Shown here: piece after piece, positions 24,848-34,422 of the stretch
How positions within the stretch are numbered: the first letter of the stretch is position 1
Layout: each line of letters starts with the position of its first letter
Origin: Candidula unifasciata
Lineage: Eukaryota > Mollusca > Gastropoda > Stylommatophora > Geomitridae
DNA: 64,000 nt
Assembly: GCA_905116865.2 (NCBI GenBank)
Contig: CAJHNH020002447.1
Location: forward strand, 444,698 to 508,697
Direction of reading: 5' to 3'
Translations under genes and position numbers: made by a program
The notes under the pieces: generated by a model
What the model was told of the DNA's origin: nothing
The model's database searches: none
What the model saw: the letters and a program-made list of their open reading frames with translations, nothing else

Positions 24848-24945
24848 GACTATAGAATACGCCATCGAGACTGAAAACCTAAGCCTCTCTGCCATTAGAA
24901 CTATCAGAGTGCTGCGACCACTGCGAGCTATTAATAGAATTCCAA
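24848..24945 (+). CDS. CACNA1G: T-type calcium channel alpha-1, exon: domain I S3-S4 and voltage sensor
   Basis: This 98-nt exon starts after TTCTTTCAG and ends before GTAAGT. It carries the end of S3, the short S3-S4 loop (TIEYAIETENLSLS) and the S4 voltage sensor, read as IRTIRVLRPLRAINRIP. Arginines recur every third residue, as expected for the gating-charge helix. Phases fit both neighbours: a glycine codon is completed at the 5' end, and a lone A at the 3' end is completed to serine by exon 28422. The loop has glutamate where human Cav3.2 has the nickel-binding histidine. The intron before it is 16.3 kb and almost wholly repeat-derived. Confidence 0.95.
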
Positions 24946-25099
24946 GTAAGTGAGTGGGGTGCAGGCAGGAGCACTAACGTTAGGCTTAAGTGTTCTTGTT
25001 GAACTCCACAGAAGCCTGATATACACTGATGTTCCTCTATTTTTCAGGTTGTAAGTGCTCTTATTTTATCTCTCAAAATCTAACGTTTATAGGCTGTCC

Positions 25100-25195
25100 A
25101 TTATTACTTCTAGTTGTGTGTTTCACATATACAAAAGCTATGGTATGTATACACAAAAGCCATGGTATGTAAACACAAAAGCCATGGTATGTGGA
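25100..25195. repeat. Short tandem repeat, ACACAAAAGCCATGGTATGT
   Basis: Three units of about 21 bp with minor differences. Confidence 0.85.
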
Positions 25196-25375
25196 TGGGG
25201 TTTGGGGCAGGGATGTTAACTTTTGAATCATGCTGAAACGATGGCATAGAGAGATATCATCAAGATATTCCAGGCAACCAGGGATCGTGAACTGTGGAGA
25301 CGCATGAGTGCCCACGCCAGTTGGCAGGGCACAGGATGATGATGATGATGATGAGGATGATACAGCAATTAAAGT
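25195..25375 (+). pseudogene. 3' end of an RTE-like LINE
   Basis: The frame ending at 25337 reads DIIKIFQATRDRELWRRMSA and then HASWQGTG before a stop. That is the typical C-terminus of RTE-like reverse transcriptase proteins, and it is followed at once by a (GAT)n tail, also typical. Only the last 100 or so bases are recognisable, so this is a severely 5'-truncated insertion. Confidence 0.75.
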
Positions 25376-25489
25376 TGGCTAACTACATGAGATGCTTGAG
25401 CTAAGTTTCAAGTAAGCCTATTGATAGTTGGTATACTGACAACAGATAAATAGACTAGTATATAATAATAAGAGTGATTTTATTATGTA

Positions 25490-25785
25490 AAGAAAAAGTA
25501 CAGATCCCTTTTCACGCCTTTAGGCGCATCGGGCGTATGGGAAGAGCGCCCATATTTTTACAGACCATCGGCACTAAGTGGCTAATGTGGTCAGCATTAC
25601 GCCGGCCGTCTTTACTTCCCCAGGACAGCCATCCTGGTACCCATTTTAGACTGGGTCAACCTGCACCGTCCCATACCATGATAAAAATCCACGCAGCCAA
25701 CAGTAGGTTTTGATCGCGGTACGTTGGAATTAGAGTCGGACTCGCAACGCATACGCCACGGACGCCGCGATTTTAATATGGCTAA
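25490..25785 (-). mobile_element. tRNA-derived SINE, copy 1
   Basis: The reverse complement aligns over its whole length of about 290 bp with 32265-32550, with scattered substitutions. The head carries GTGGCGTATGCGTTGCGAG (A-box-like) and GCGATCAAAACC (B-box-like). The body includes GGGAAGTAAAGACGGCCGGC. The tail reaches ACTTTTTCTTTACATAATAA. It lies antisense to the channel gene. Confidence 0.88.
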
Positions 25786-26240
25786 GACAAAATCCTCATC
25801 CACATGTACACCATTCTATGATTTGGCCGAATTATAGCGTGGCCTGGTGAGCAGATAATAAATAACCTATTTTATATGGCTAGTGAGAGTTGTGTGGCCA
25901 CAGTGTAGAATGGAGCAAAGAGGAAACATTAAATCTGGTGAAGTGTTACTGAGACATTGAATTGATAAGACAAGTTTATGTGATGGTGCTTATAATGTTT
26001 TTTGACACCAGAAAGAGAGTGACTTCCCTTTCCATTCATGCCTTGTTGTGTCACAGGGCCTGTCCTATGTTGTGGGGAGTGTCACACTTAGTGACCAGCG
26101 GGGGTGGGTGCTCATTTATTATCATTAAACCCCAGGAACCATCAACATACCTGCACTCTGGCATTTACTGAGCGAGACTGAACACATATGTATATGTTCT
26201 GAATTCTGTGATTCATTGAGTCACACATAGTCAGTGACAT
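25786..26240. other. Intron, nothing recognised
   Basis: No exon or repeat that I can support. Confidence 0.45.
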
Positions 26241-27670
26241 GTTCTCAACAACATTCATGAGCACATGAATAGATGGGTGGAATACTTGGTTGAAATGATA
26301 GATGAAATACTTGGATAAACAGATGGATGGAATACTTGGATAAACAGATGGATAAAATAATTGGATAAACAGGTGGGTTAAATACTTGGATAAACAAATG
26401 GAATGAATACTTGGATGAACAGATAAATGGAATATTTGGATGAACAGGTGGGCGGAATACTTGGATGAAAATATGGATAGAATACTTGGATAAACAGATA
26501 GATGGAATATTTGGATGAACGGGTGGGCAGAATACTTGGATGAACAGGTGGGTGGAATACTTTGATGAACAGATGGATGGAATACTTTGATGAACAGCTG
26601 GATGGAATACTTTGATGAACAGGTGGGTGGAATACATGAATGAACAGGTGGATGCAATACTTGTGGATAAACAGATGGCTGGAATACTTTGATGAACAGG
26701 TGGGTGGAATACTTGGATCAACAATTGGGTGGAATACATGGTTGAACAGATAGATTAAATACTTGGTTGAACTGATGGATGGAATACTCGGATAAACATA
26801 TTAATGGAATACTTGGATGAACAGATGCATGGAATACTTGGATGAACAGATGGGTGGAATACTTGGATGAACAGATTGGTGGAATACTTGGATAAACAGA
26901 TAGGTGGAATACATGGATGGATCGAATACATGGATGAAAAGATGGATGGAATACTTGGATGAACAGATGGATGGAATATATAGATGGAATATATGGATGA
27001 ACAGATTGATGAAATACTTGGATGAACAAATGGGTGGAATACATGGATGAACAGATGGGTGGAATACTTAGTTGAATAGATGGATGAAATACTTGGTTGA
27101 ACAGATGGGTAGAATACATAGATAAACAAATGGGTGGAATACATGAATGAACAGATGGATGGAATACATGGATGAACAGATGGGTAGAATACATGGTTGA
27201 ACAGATGGATGGAATACTTGGTTGAACAGATGGATGGAATACATGGATGAACAGATGGATGGAATACTTGGTTGAACAGATGGATGGAATACATGGATGA
27301 ACAGATGGGTGGAATACTTGGATGAACAGATGTGTGGAATACTTGGATGAACAGATGGGTGGAATACTTGGTTGAACAGATGGGTGGAATACATGGATGA
27401 ACAGATGGGTGGAAAACTTAGATGAACATATGTGTGGAATACTTGGATGAACAGATGGGTAGAATACATGGTTGAACAGATGGATGAAATACTTGGTTGA
27501 ACAGATGGATGGAATACATTGATGAACAGATAGGGGGGAATAAATGGATGAACAAATGGGTAGAACACTTGGTTGAACAGATGGATGGAATACTTGGTTG
27601 AACAGATGGATGTAATACATGGTTGAACAGTTGGGTGGAATACTTAGATGATCAGATGGGTGGAATGAAT
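26240..27670. repeat. 25-bp minisatellite
   Basis: About 57 units of 25 bp, core GGAATACTTGGATGAACAGA with TGGGT or TGGAT. Variant units with ACATGG, TTGGTTGA and TAAACA are interspersed. Three units make 75 bp, so a minus-strand frame of 365 codons stays open; it is not a gene. The array ends at a LINE fragment. Confidence 0.95.
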
Positions 27671-27673
27671 TGT

Positions 27674-28025
27674 GAAGTATGTTATCTTCACGGCACTCCA
27701 GACATATTGATGGTAGCTCAGATTCCTTCTTCAGTATCTGCATCAGTGTCCTGCAGCTAATGGTTGCTGTTGTGCTGGTTGACAAAACTTCTTGTCTGTA
27801 AGGTGGGCCTCTCATGCGTGGCTATGCTGATTCTTACTCCCAATACTCACAATCTTAGTAGTGATGTGGACATGCTGCCCCTGAAATCCTTGGACTGTCC
27901 TATATCTTCAAGGGCACTAATGATGTTGGTATGATCCATAGGCCAGCCATCTACAACTAAGGCAGAACCAGCCATTCTATCAGCTCTTTTATTGCCAACA
28001 ATATCTGACAGCTTACAATGATTGT
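27674..28025 (-). pseudogene. LINE RNase H C-terminal fragment, same family as 59293-63014
   Basis: On the minus strand GNKRADRMAGSALVVDGWPM and DHTNIISALEDIGQSKDFRG align with the corresponding region of the large element (GNERADRLAGSAITTDGQPM, then DHADIINALREIGRIEDFGG). The end, LPSICLECREDN, matches its LCPECNEDN. Frameshifts separate the pieces. The RNase H active-site residues upstream are missing. Confidence 0.8.
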
Positions 28026-28195
28026 ATCAAGCAATGATGTGATTACAGTTGTATTAAATAATGATGTGATTACAATTATTGTATCAAGCAATTATATGAT
28101 TACCATTGTTATATCAAACAATGTGCTTACAGTTGTTGTATCAGATAGTTATGTTACTTACTTAGTTAGTTAGTGGACAGATAATCATCATCACA
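28026..28195. repeat. 30-bp minisatellite, first part
   Basis: Units of the type AATGATGTGATTACAGTTGT followed by TGTATCAAAC, fairly diverged. The array is interrupted by a LINE piece and resumes at 28283. Confidence 0.85.
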
Positions 28196-28282
28196 CATCG
28201 AACCATTCAGTCCATAAGTGCTCGGATCCCGTCTTCAGTATCTTCCTCAGCATGGTAGTGGCTTATGACACCAGTTAAACAA
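28196..28282 (-). pseudogene. Second small fragment of the same LINE family
   Basis: Minus-strand frames TGVISHY and TMLRKILKTGSEHLWTEW, joined by a frameshift, match TGTISHRTLGFILRGGSEHL plus CPEC at the C-terminus of the element at 59293-63014. About 85 bases remain. Confidence 0.65.
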
Positions 28283-28410
28283 TGATGGATTGCAGTTGTT
28301 ATATCAAATAGTGATGTGATTACAGTTGTTGTATCAAACAATGATGTGACTACAGTGGTTGTATCATACAGTAATGTGATAGCAGTGATTGTCTCAATAA
28401 CTGATGTTTC
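28283..28410. repeat. 30-bp minisatellite, second part, abutting an exon
   Basis: Four units of the 28026-28195 array run to within some ten bases of the splice acceptor at 28421. Units contain GATTACAG/TTGTTG or GACTACAG/TGG. Confidence 0.85.
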
Positions 28411-28421
28411 TCTGCTTGCAG

Positions 28422-28590
28422 GTATGAGGATACTGGTGATGTTACTCCTGGACACACTTCCAATGTTAGGAAATGTTCTTCTTTTGTGCTTTTTTGTGTT
28501 CTTTATTTTTGGTATCATCGGAGTTCAGCTGTGGTCAGGGGTGTTGCGCCATAGATGCTTTCTGGACCTCAACGAAACCATCGGTCATCC
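28422..28590 (+). CDS. CACNA1G: T-type calcium channel alpha-1, exon: domain I S4-S5 linker, S5, start of pore turret
   Basis: The exon begins after TCTGCTTGCAG and reads [19 protein letters not shown] (S4-S5 linker), then [20 protein letters not shown] (S5), then the turret with [13 protein letters not shown] and one N-glycosylation sequon (NET). This stretch is among the most conserved in Cav3 channels, which supports the call strongly. It ends before GTGAGT at 28591, leaving CC, which the first G of exon 31003 turns into proline. Both flanks are minisatellites: a 30-bp array runs up to the acceptor, and a 25-bp array with repeated GTGAGT starts just after the donor. Confidence 0.95.
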
Positions 28591-28604
28591 GTGAGTACAC
28601 ATCT

Positions 28605-29135
28605 TCATTTCTGCTTGTTGGTGAATGACTACTTGTGGGTGAGTGATTGTGTGTGGGTCAGTAGTGAATGTTTGTATGTGGATGAGTGGTAATTGGTTTT
28701 ATATGGGGGAGTGGTGAATGGTTGTGTGTGGGTGAGGGGTGAATGATGTGCGTGAGTGGTGATTGGTTCTACATGGGTGAGGGGTAAATAGCTGTATGTA
28801 GATAATGGGTAAATGGTTGTAGATGGATGAGTGGTGAATGGTTGTATGTGGGTGAGTAGTGAATGGCTGTATGTGGGTGAGTGGGGAATGATTGTATGTG
28901 TGTGAGTGGTTATTGGTTGTATATGGGTGAATCTTGAATGGCTGTATATGGGTGAGGGGTGAATGATTTTATATATGTGAGGGTGAATGGTCATATGTGG
29001 GTGGGTGGTGAATGGTTGTACATGGATAAGTAATGAACTGATGTATGTAGGTGAATGGATGTGTTTTAGTAAATTGATAGTGAGTAAATGGTTGTTGAAT
29101 CAATAAAGAATTGTATACATCATCACTAAATAGTT
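28605..29135. repeat. 25-bp minisatellite following an exon donor
   Basis: Around 20 diverged units of the type GTGAGTGGTGAATGGTTGTA plus TGTGG begin within about 20 bases of the donor of exon 28422-28590. The donor hexamer GTGAGT recurs in many units. Confidence 0.88.
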
Positions 29136-29139
29136 CTGC

Positions 29140-30990
29140 ACTGTATCTGTAGTCAACTGACTGTATCATTCTACATTGTATCAGTAGGAAACTTACTGTA
29201 TCAATCTACACTATATTTGTAGTGAACTGCCTTAATCCTTCTACACTGTTTCTGTAGTGAACTGACTGAATCATTTTACACTGTATCTGTAGTGAACTGA
29301 CTGAATCATTTTACACTGTATCTGTAGTGAACTGACTATATCCCTCGTCACTGTATCTGTAGTGAACTGACTGAATCATTTTACACTGTATCTGTAGTGA
29401 ACTGACTGAATCATTCTTCACTGTATCTGTAGTGAACTGACTGAATCATTCTACACTGTATCTGTAGTGAACTGACCATATAATTCTACACTGTTTATGT
29501 AGTGAACTGACCATATAATTCTACACTGTATCTGTAGTGAACCGACTATATCATTCTACACTGTATCTGTAGTGAACTGACTATCATTCTACACTGTATC
29601 TGTAGTGAACTGACTATCATTCTACACTGTATCTGTAGTGAACTGACTATCATTCTACACTGTATCTGTAGTGAACTGACTATATAATTCTGCATTGTAT
29701 CTGTAGTGAACTGACTATATAATTCTGCATTGTATCTGTAGTGAACCGACTGTATCATTCTACACTGTATCTGTAGTGAACTGACTATCATTCTACACTG
29801 TATCTGTAGTGAACTGACTATATAATTCTGCATTGTATCTGTAGTGAACTGACTATATAATTCTGCATTGTATCTGTAGTGAACTGACTGTATAATTCTA
29901 CACTGTATCTGTAGTGAACTGACTGTATCATTCTACACTGTATCTGTAGTGAACTGACTGTATCATTCAACACTGTATCTGTAGTGAACTGACTATATAA
30001 TTCTGCATTGTATCTGTAGTGAACTGACTATATAATTCTGCATTGTATCTGTAGTGAACTGACTGTATCATTCTACACTGTATCTGTAGTGAACTGACTA
30101 TATAATTCTGCATTGTATCTGTAGTGAACTGACTGTATCATTCTACACTGTATCTGTAGTGAACCGACTGTATCATTCTACACTGTATCTGTAGTGAACT
30201 GACTCTATAATTCTGCATTGTATCTGTAGTGAACCGACTGTATCATTCTTCACTGTATCTGTAGTGAACTGACTATCATTCTACACTGTATCTGTAGTGA
30301 ACTGACTATCATTCTACACTGTATCTGTAGTGAACTGACTATCATTCTTCACTGTATCTGTAGTGAACTGACTATCATTCTACACTGTATCTGTAGTGAA
30401 CCGACTGTATAATTCTACACTGTTTATGTAGTGAACTGACTGTATCATTCTACACTGTATCTGTAGTGAACTGACCATATCATTCTACACTGTATCTGTA
30501 GTGAACTGACTATCATTCTACACTGTATCTGTAGTGAACTGACTATATAATTCTGCATTGTATCTGTAGTGAACTGACTGTATCATTCTACACTGTATCT
30601 GTAGTGAACCGACTGTATCATTCTACGCTGTATCTGTAGTGAACCGACTGTATCATTCTACGCTGTATCTGTAGGGAACTGACTGTTCACTATATTGCAT
30701 CTGTAATGGGTCGACTGTGTCATTCTACACTGAATTTGTAGTCAACTGACTGTATCTGTATCTGTAGTGAACTGACTATCATTCTAAAGTTTATCTGTAG
30801 TGAACTGACTGTATGATTTTACACTTTATCTGAAGTCAGCTGACTGTATCATTCTACTCAGTATCTGTAGTCAACTGACTTTATCGTTGTACACTGTATC
30901 TGTAGTAAGCTGACTGTATCATTCTACACTGTATCTGACTATATCATCCTACACTGTACCTGTAGTGAACTGACTATAAAATTTCACACT
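29140..30990. repeat. 35-bp minisatellite abutting an exon acceptor
   Basis: About 53 units built from TGTATCTGTAGTGAACTGAC and TGTATCATTCTACAC. Subtypes include TATATAATTCTGCAT and a shorter form with GACTATCATT. Subtypes recur in blocks, which implies segmental duplication. Edge units after 30680 are diverged. The last unit contains the acceptor of exon 31003-31282. Confidence 0.96.
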
Positions 30991-31002
30991 GTATCCCTGC
31001 AG

Positions 31003-31282
31003 GAATATTTCAGAATACTACATAGCCAAAAGCAAGGTGGAGTTTATATGCAGCCCATGGACAGACTCTGGGATACAGAAGTGTGAGGGCTTGCCCCCCT
31101 TTGAGTATGAGGGCATACAATGCAATGGCTCTGCAAAAATGTACAGCAACAACACACCAACCAACGAATCATGTGTCAACTGGAACCAGTACTATACAAA
31201 CTGCACCCCTCAAGCTATGAACCCATTTCAAGGCTCTGTTTCATTTGATAACATTGGACTGGCATGGGTTGTGATTTTTCAG
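31003..31282 (+). CDS. CACNA1G: T-type calcium channel alpha-1, exon: domain I extracellular turret and pore helix
   Basis: This 280-nt exon encodes the long extracellular loop between S5 and the pore of domain I. The loop has five cysteines (in FICSPW, KCEG, QCNG, SCVNW and NCTP), probably disulphide-bonded as in T-type channels, and five NxS/T sequons (NIS, NGS, NNT, NES, NCT). SCVNWNQYYTNC and FDNIGLAWVVIFQ, the pore helix, match the family closely. The acceptor is CTGTATCCCTGCAG; the donor follows CAG at 31282 in phase 0. The open frame runs on past the donor to 31450, but that tail is intron. The acceptor lies in the last, diverged unit of the 35-bp array at 29140-30990. Confidence 0.95.
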
Positions 31283-31720
31283 GTTTGTACATCAGTATCT
31301 GATCACAAATGTCCCATTTTTAAGAGCAGTGTTGAAGAGAGGAGACTTGAGGCTGATGGTGTAGGGGCTGCATGGCTAGTGCTGTTGCTGCAGACTGTGC
31401 AAGGCATCGTTTTAGTTTTACCTCTACTGTCATCAGAAGCTCTTTGTTGAAGATGGCTTTATTTTAGTCATAATTGCAGCCATTTCACCTGATTTCAAAA
31501 ACAAATAAACAGGAAAACCAGCCTATCTCTTTGATACTATGAAGTCTGCATTTTCCCTAACTAAGAATAATAGAAAGGCAGTGTTTTGTATTAGAGCAAA
31601 TGTGTTATCAGGGAATTTCATGGCTAGAAAATAACAAAGCAGGTTTTTTCATCATCCCATAACACTATGTGTTTGTTGATTGACTGTTGACTGTTTCTGT
31701 TGATTGTTTCTGTTGACTGT
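31283..31720. other. Intron, nothing recognised
   Basis: The open frame carried over from the exon to 31450 is intronic. No other feature is visible. Confidence 0.5.
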
Positions 31721-31721
31721 C

Positions 31722-31915
31722 TGATCAGCTCTCTCCACCTTTGGCAGTCAGTTGCGATGGACTTCATGGTTGCTTACCTGAGGCTTGTCCAGTCATGTTC
31801 TGTAGCCAAGTCTTTCTTGGTCTGCCTCTTCTCCTCCTTCTCTCTATTAAGCCATGCAGTTACTGTTTTCAAGAGGCCATTAGATCTTATTATATGTCCA
31901 TACCATTAAATGATT
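31722..31915 (-). pseudogene. LINE reverse transcriptase C-terminal fragment
   Basis: Minus-strand pieces read EEKRQTKKDLATEHDW in one frame and GRPRKTWLQNMTGQAS in another, then MKSIATDCQRWRELI. The pattern basic-GRPRKTW, then DCQRWRELI, is the usual end of RTE-like reverse transcriptases. Only about 190 bases are recognisable, with a frameshift. Confidence 0.65.
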
Positions 31916-32264
31916 AGCCTTAACACTGTAATTAAAAGAGGTTCATAATTGCCAAAGTGCTGTATAATTAAATGGCAAGCCTGAAGTAACATCAATAAAA
32001 ACATCAAGTTATTCTTTCAGCTTCTAAGAGTGAAATCAGGTCAATGTTTTTTGACATGCTTATATATAGAATGCTAGTACATTCTACTGAAATGAACATG
32101 ACATCAAGCATAAAACATAAAAATTGACTAAGATAAGACAAGATATATAAAACATGCAGATTGACTGACATGCAAACAAACTAGATAGCCAAATGTCAGC
32201 CAGTAATCTTTCTTTGTAATATGATGTATGGATGACAGACTCTGTGTGTATGTTTGATGATAAA

Positions 32265-32550
32265 GTGGCGTCTGTGGCTTAGGCATTGCGAGTCCGACTC
32301 GTAATTCCAACATACCCTGATCGAAACCCACTGCTGGCTGCGTGGACTTTTATCATGATAAGGGGCATTGCAGGTCAACCCAGCCTAAAATGGCTACCAG
32401 GATGGGCTGTCCTGGGAAAGTAAAGATGGCCGGCGTAATGTTGACCACATTACCCACTTAGTGCCGACTGGTCTGTAAAAATATGGGTGCTTTTCCCATA
32501 TGTCCGATGCGCTTAAAGGCATGAAAAGGGATCTTTACATTACTTCACTT
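32265..32550 (+). mobile_element. tRNA-derived SINE, copy 2
   Basis: Head TGGCGTCTGTGGCTTAGGCA (A-box region) and TGATCGAAACCC (B box), then a body with GGAAAGTAAAGATGGCCGGC and CACTTAGTGCCGACTGGTCT, ending in an AT-rich ACTTCACTTTACTTTAC tail. It matches the complement of 25490-25785 throughout. It is in the sense orientation of the channel gene, 160 bases before exon 32710. Confidence 0.9.
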
Positions 32551-32559
32551 TACTTTACT

Positions 32560-32700
32560 ATGATGATGAGATGCTGTGCTTGATGATGTGTATGATGATA
32601 TGTTTGATGATGTGTTGATGTGTTTGATGATGTGCTGATATGTTCGATGATGTGTTGATGTGTTTGAACATGTAATAATTGTTTGATGATGTATTGACAT
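32560..32700. repeat. Short tandem repeat, TGTTTGATGATGTGTTGATG type
   Basis: Six or seven irregular units of about 20 bp running up to the acceptor region of exon 32710. Confidence 0.8.
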
Positions 32701-32709
32701 ATCTTACAG

Positions 32710-32802
32710 GTGATCAGTCTGGAGAGCTGGGTCAACATTATGTACTATGTGCAAGATGCCCATTCATTCTGGGATTTTATCTACTTTGTTGCTTTGATAG
32801 TT
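32710..32802 (+). CDS. CACNA1G: T-type calcium channel alpha-1, exon: domain I selectivity filter and S6
   Basis: The 93-nt exon (31 codons, phase 0 at both ends) reads [20 protein letters not shown], then the first half of S6 (IYFVALIV). The glutamate at codon 32722-32724 is the domain I member of the four-residue EEDD selectivity ring. The acceptor is ATCTTACAG and the donor is GTAAGT. It is unusual that the residue after the glutamate is serine (AGC), where Cav3 and other calcium channels usually have glycine, and that asparagine (AAC) stands where Cav3 usually has aspartate three residues on. Confidence 0.95.
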
Positions 32803-32811
32803 GTAAGTACA

Positions 32812-33185
32812 TGGGTCATGTCAGGTATTTGGTAAGGTCTTTGGGTATTGTATCATGTCTGTAAGGTGTTGTGTTATGTCTGTCAGATGTTGGGTCATAT
32901 CAGGTGTTGTCTGTCAGGTGTTTTGTCGTGCCTGTCAGGTGTTGAGTCATGTCTTTTGGGTGTTGGGTCATGTCTGTCAGGTGTGTCAGGTCTTTTGTTT
33001 GTTGGGTCATGTCTGTCTGGTGTGTCAGGTCTGTTAGGTGTTGGGTCATGTCTATTAAGTGTGTCATGTCTGTTAGGTGTTGTGTCATGTCTGTCAGGTG
33101 TGTCATGTCTGTTAGGTGTTGTGTCATGTCTGTCAGGTGTGTCATGTCTGTTAGGTGTCGTGTCATGTCAAGTGTTATGTTGTAG
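32812..33185. repeat. Approximately 19-21-bp minisatellite (39-bp dimer) following an exon donor
   Basis: Units of the type GTCATGTCTGTCAGGTGTTG start ten bases after the donor at 32803. The later part alternates two unit types with a 39-bp period (CTGTCAGGTGT, then CTGTTAGGTGTTGT). Confidence 0.9.
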
Positions 33186-34422
33186 GAGATGCAGTGGGTC
33201 AATTCTTGTTTTCCCTACAGTGGAGCCATGGAACTTATAGATGGGACAACAGAGTATATAAATGAACAATACATTTTTCCATGCTTTTATTTATCCTTTT
33301 TTTTCTGTATCTCACTGTATCTGTATCTCACTGTATCTGTATGCATCTCTCATCGTCCCTCTCTGTCTATTGCTGTGAATATAACATGTCTTAGAGATAA
33401 AATACCATTGCTATGTAAAAGATGGGTGTTTTTGAAGGGCCGAATGTGAGACAGGCTTGTGGGTCTAGTAATGACTCTAAAAACTAAATCTGTCTATTCC
33501 TTTGATTCAGTCCTTCTCTATCTGTCCCTTTCTAAACTCTTCCTCCTTTACCTTCCTTCTCTGTTTCTCTAAATGTGTCCCTAATACTTGGCTGTGTTAT
33601 AAAAATTTGATTGTTATACATGTGTGATCCAGTACTTGGCTGTGTTGTCTAATTGTTGATTATTTAACATATGACTAAGATATGGTCTGTAACCATGCAT
33701 GGAAATAATAATGTATTAAATAACAATTTAATATAGTAACATACCTAAAATTATATGTAACTTTTGAACAAATATTTTGAAAGATAATTTCTGTTTATGC
33801 ACCTTAGCCCTCTTACACAACTGGATGGTTAGGAGCTATCAACCCCCTGTCTCCTTTAATTTTTTCTCTAAAAATTGAATTTGTCTATTTGTTGGATTCA
33901 ATCCCTTTTTATCTGTCCCTTTCTAAACTCTTCCTCCTTGTTGTTCCTTCTCTGTTTCTCTTTATCTCTTTGAGTCCCAAGGAACGCATCATACGTTCAT
34001 AGGTTCCTACCTAGAAGCCCAATGAACACAAGATGCGCCGATTTTATTACTTTCTTTACCACCCCCTGGGCTTGTGATGCTAAACCCTGTGGGATTCAAA
34101 GAGCTATTTGTCCTCTCTATTTGACCCTTTATGTGTGATTCAGTACTTAGCTTTGTTGTCTAATTGTTCATTATTTAACTTATGATAAAATACTTGACTG
34201 TGTTGTCTAATTATTGACTAACAAGCGATCCAATATTTGGCTGTTTTGTCTAATTGTTTATCCAATACTTGGCTGTTTTGTCTAATTTGTTATTGTTTAA
34301 CATGTGTAATCAAAAACTTGATTGTGTTGTCTGATTGATGACTGTTGAAATGTTGTTGGTTCTGTACATTACAATCAAACATTGCAGCTGAAAGTTAACT
34401 AAATTTGTTTTTATTCTTTCAG
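33186..34422. other. Intron with weak repeats
   Basis: Two related copies of a CTTTCTAAACTCTTCCTCCTT region (33530 and 33925) and several diverged CTTGGCTGTGTTGTCTAATT units at 33590-34340. No exon is visible. Confidence 0.55.

Noticed and set aside
26142..27815. Minus-strand ORFs of 164-365 codons with FHPSVHPSIP repeats
   Set aside because: The 25-bp unit repeats every 75 bases in frame; this is array translation, not a repeat protein gene.
31283..31450. Open frame continuing past exon 31003-31282
   Set aside because: A donor at 31283 and exact continuation of the pore sequence in exon 32710 show that it is intron.
32265..32340. Functional tRNA gene
   Set aside because: Only A/B-box-like strings are conserved; the full cloverleaf is not formed and the 290-bp body matches another SINE copy.
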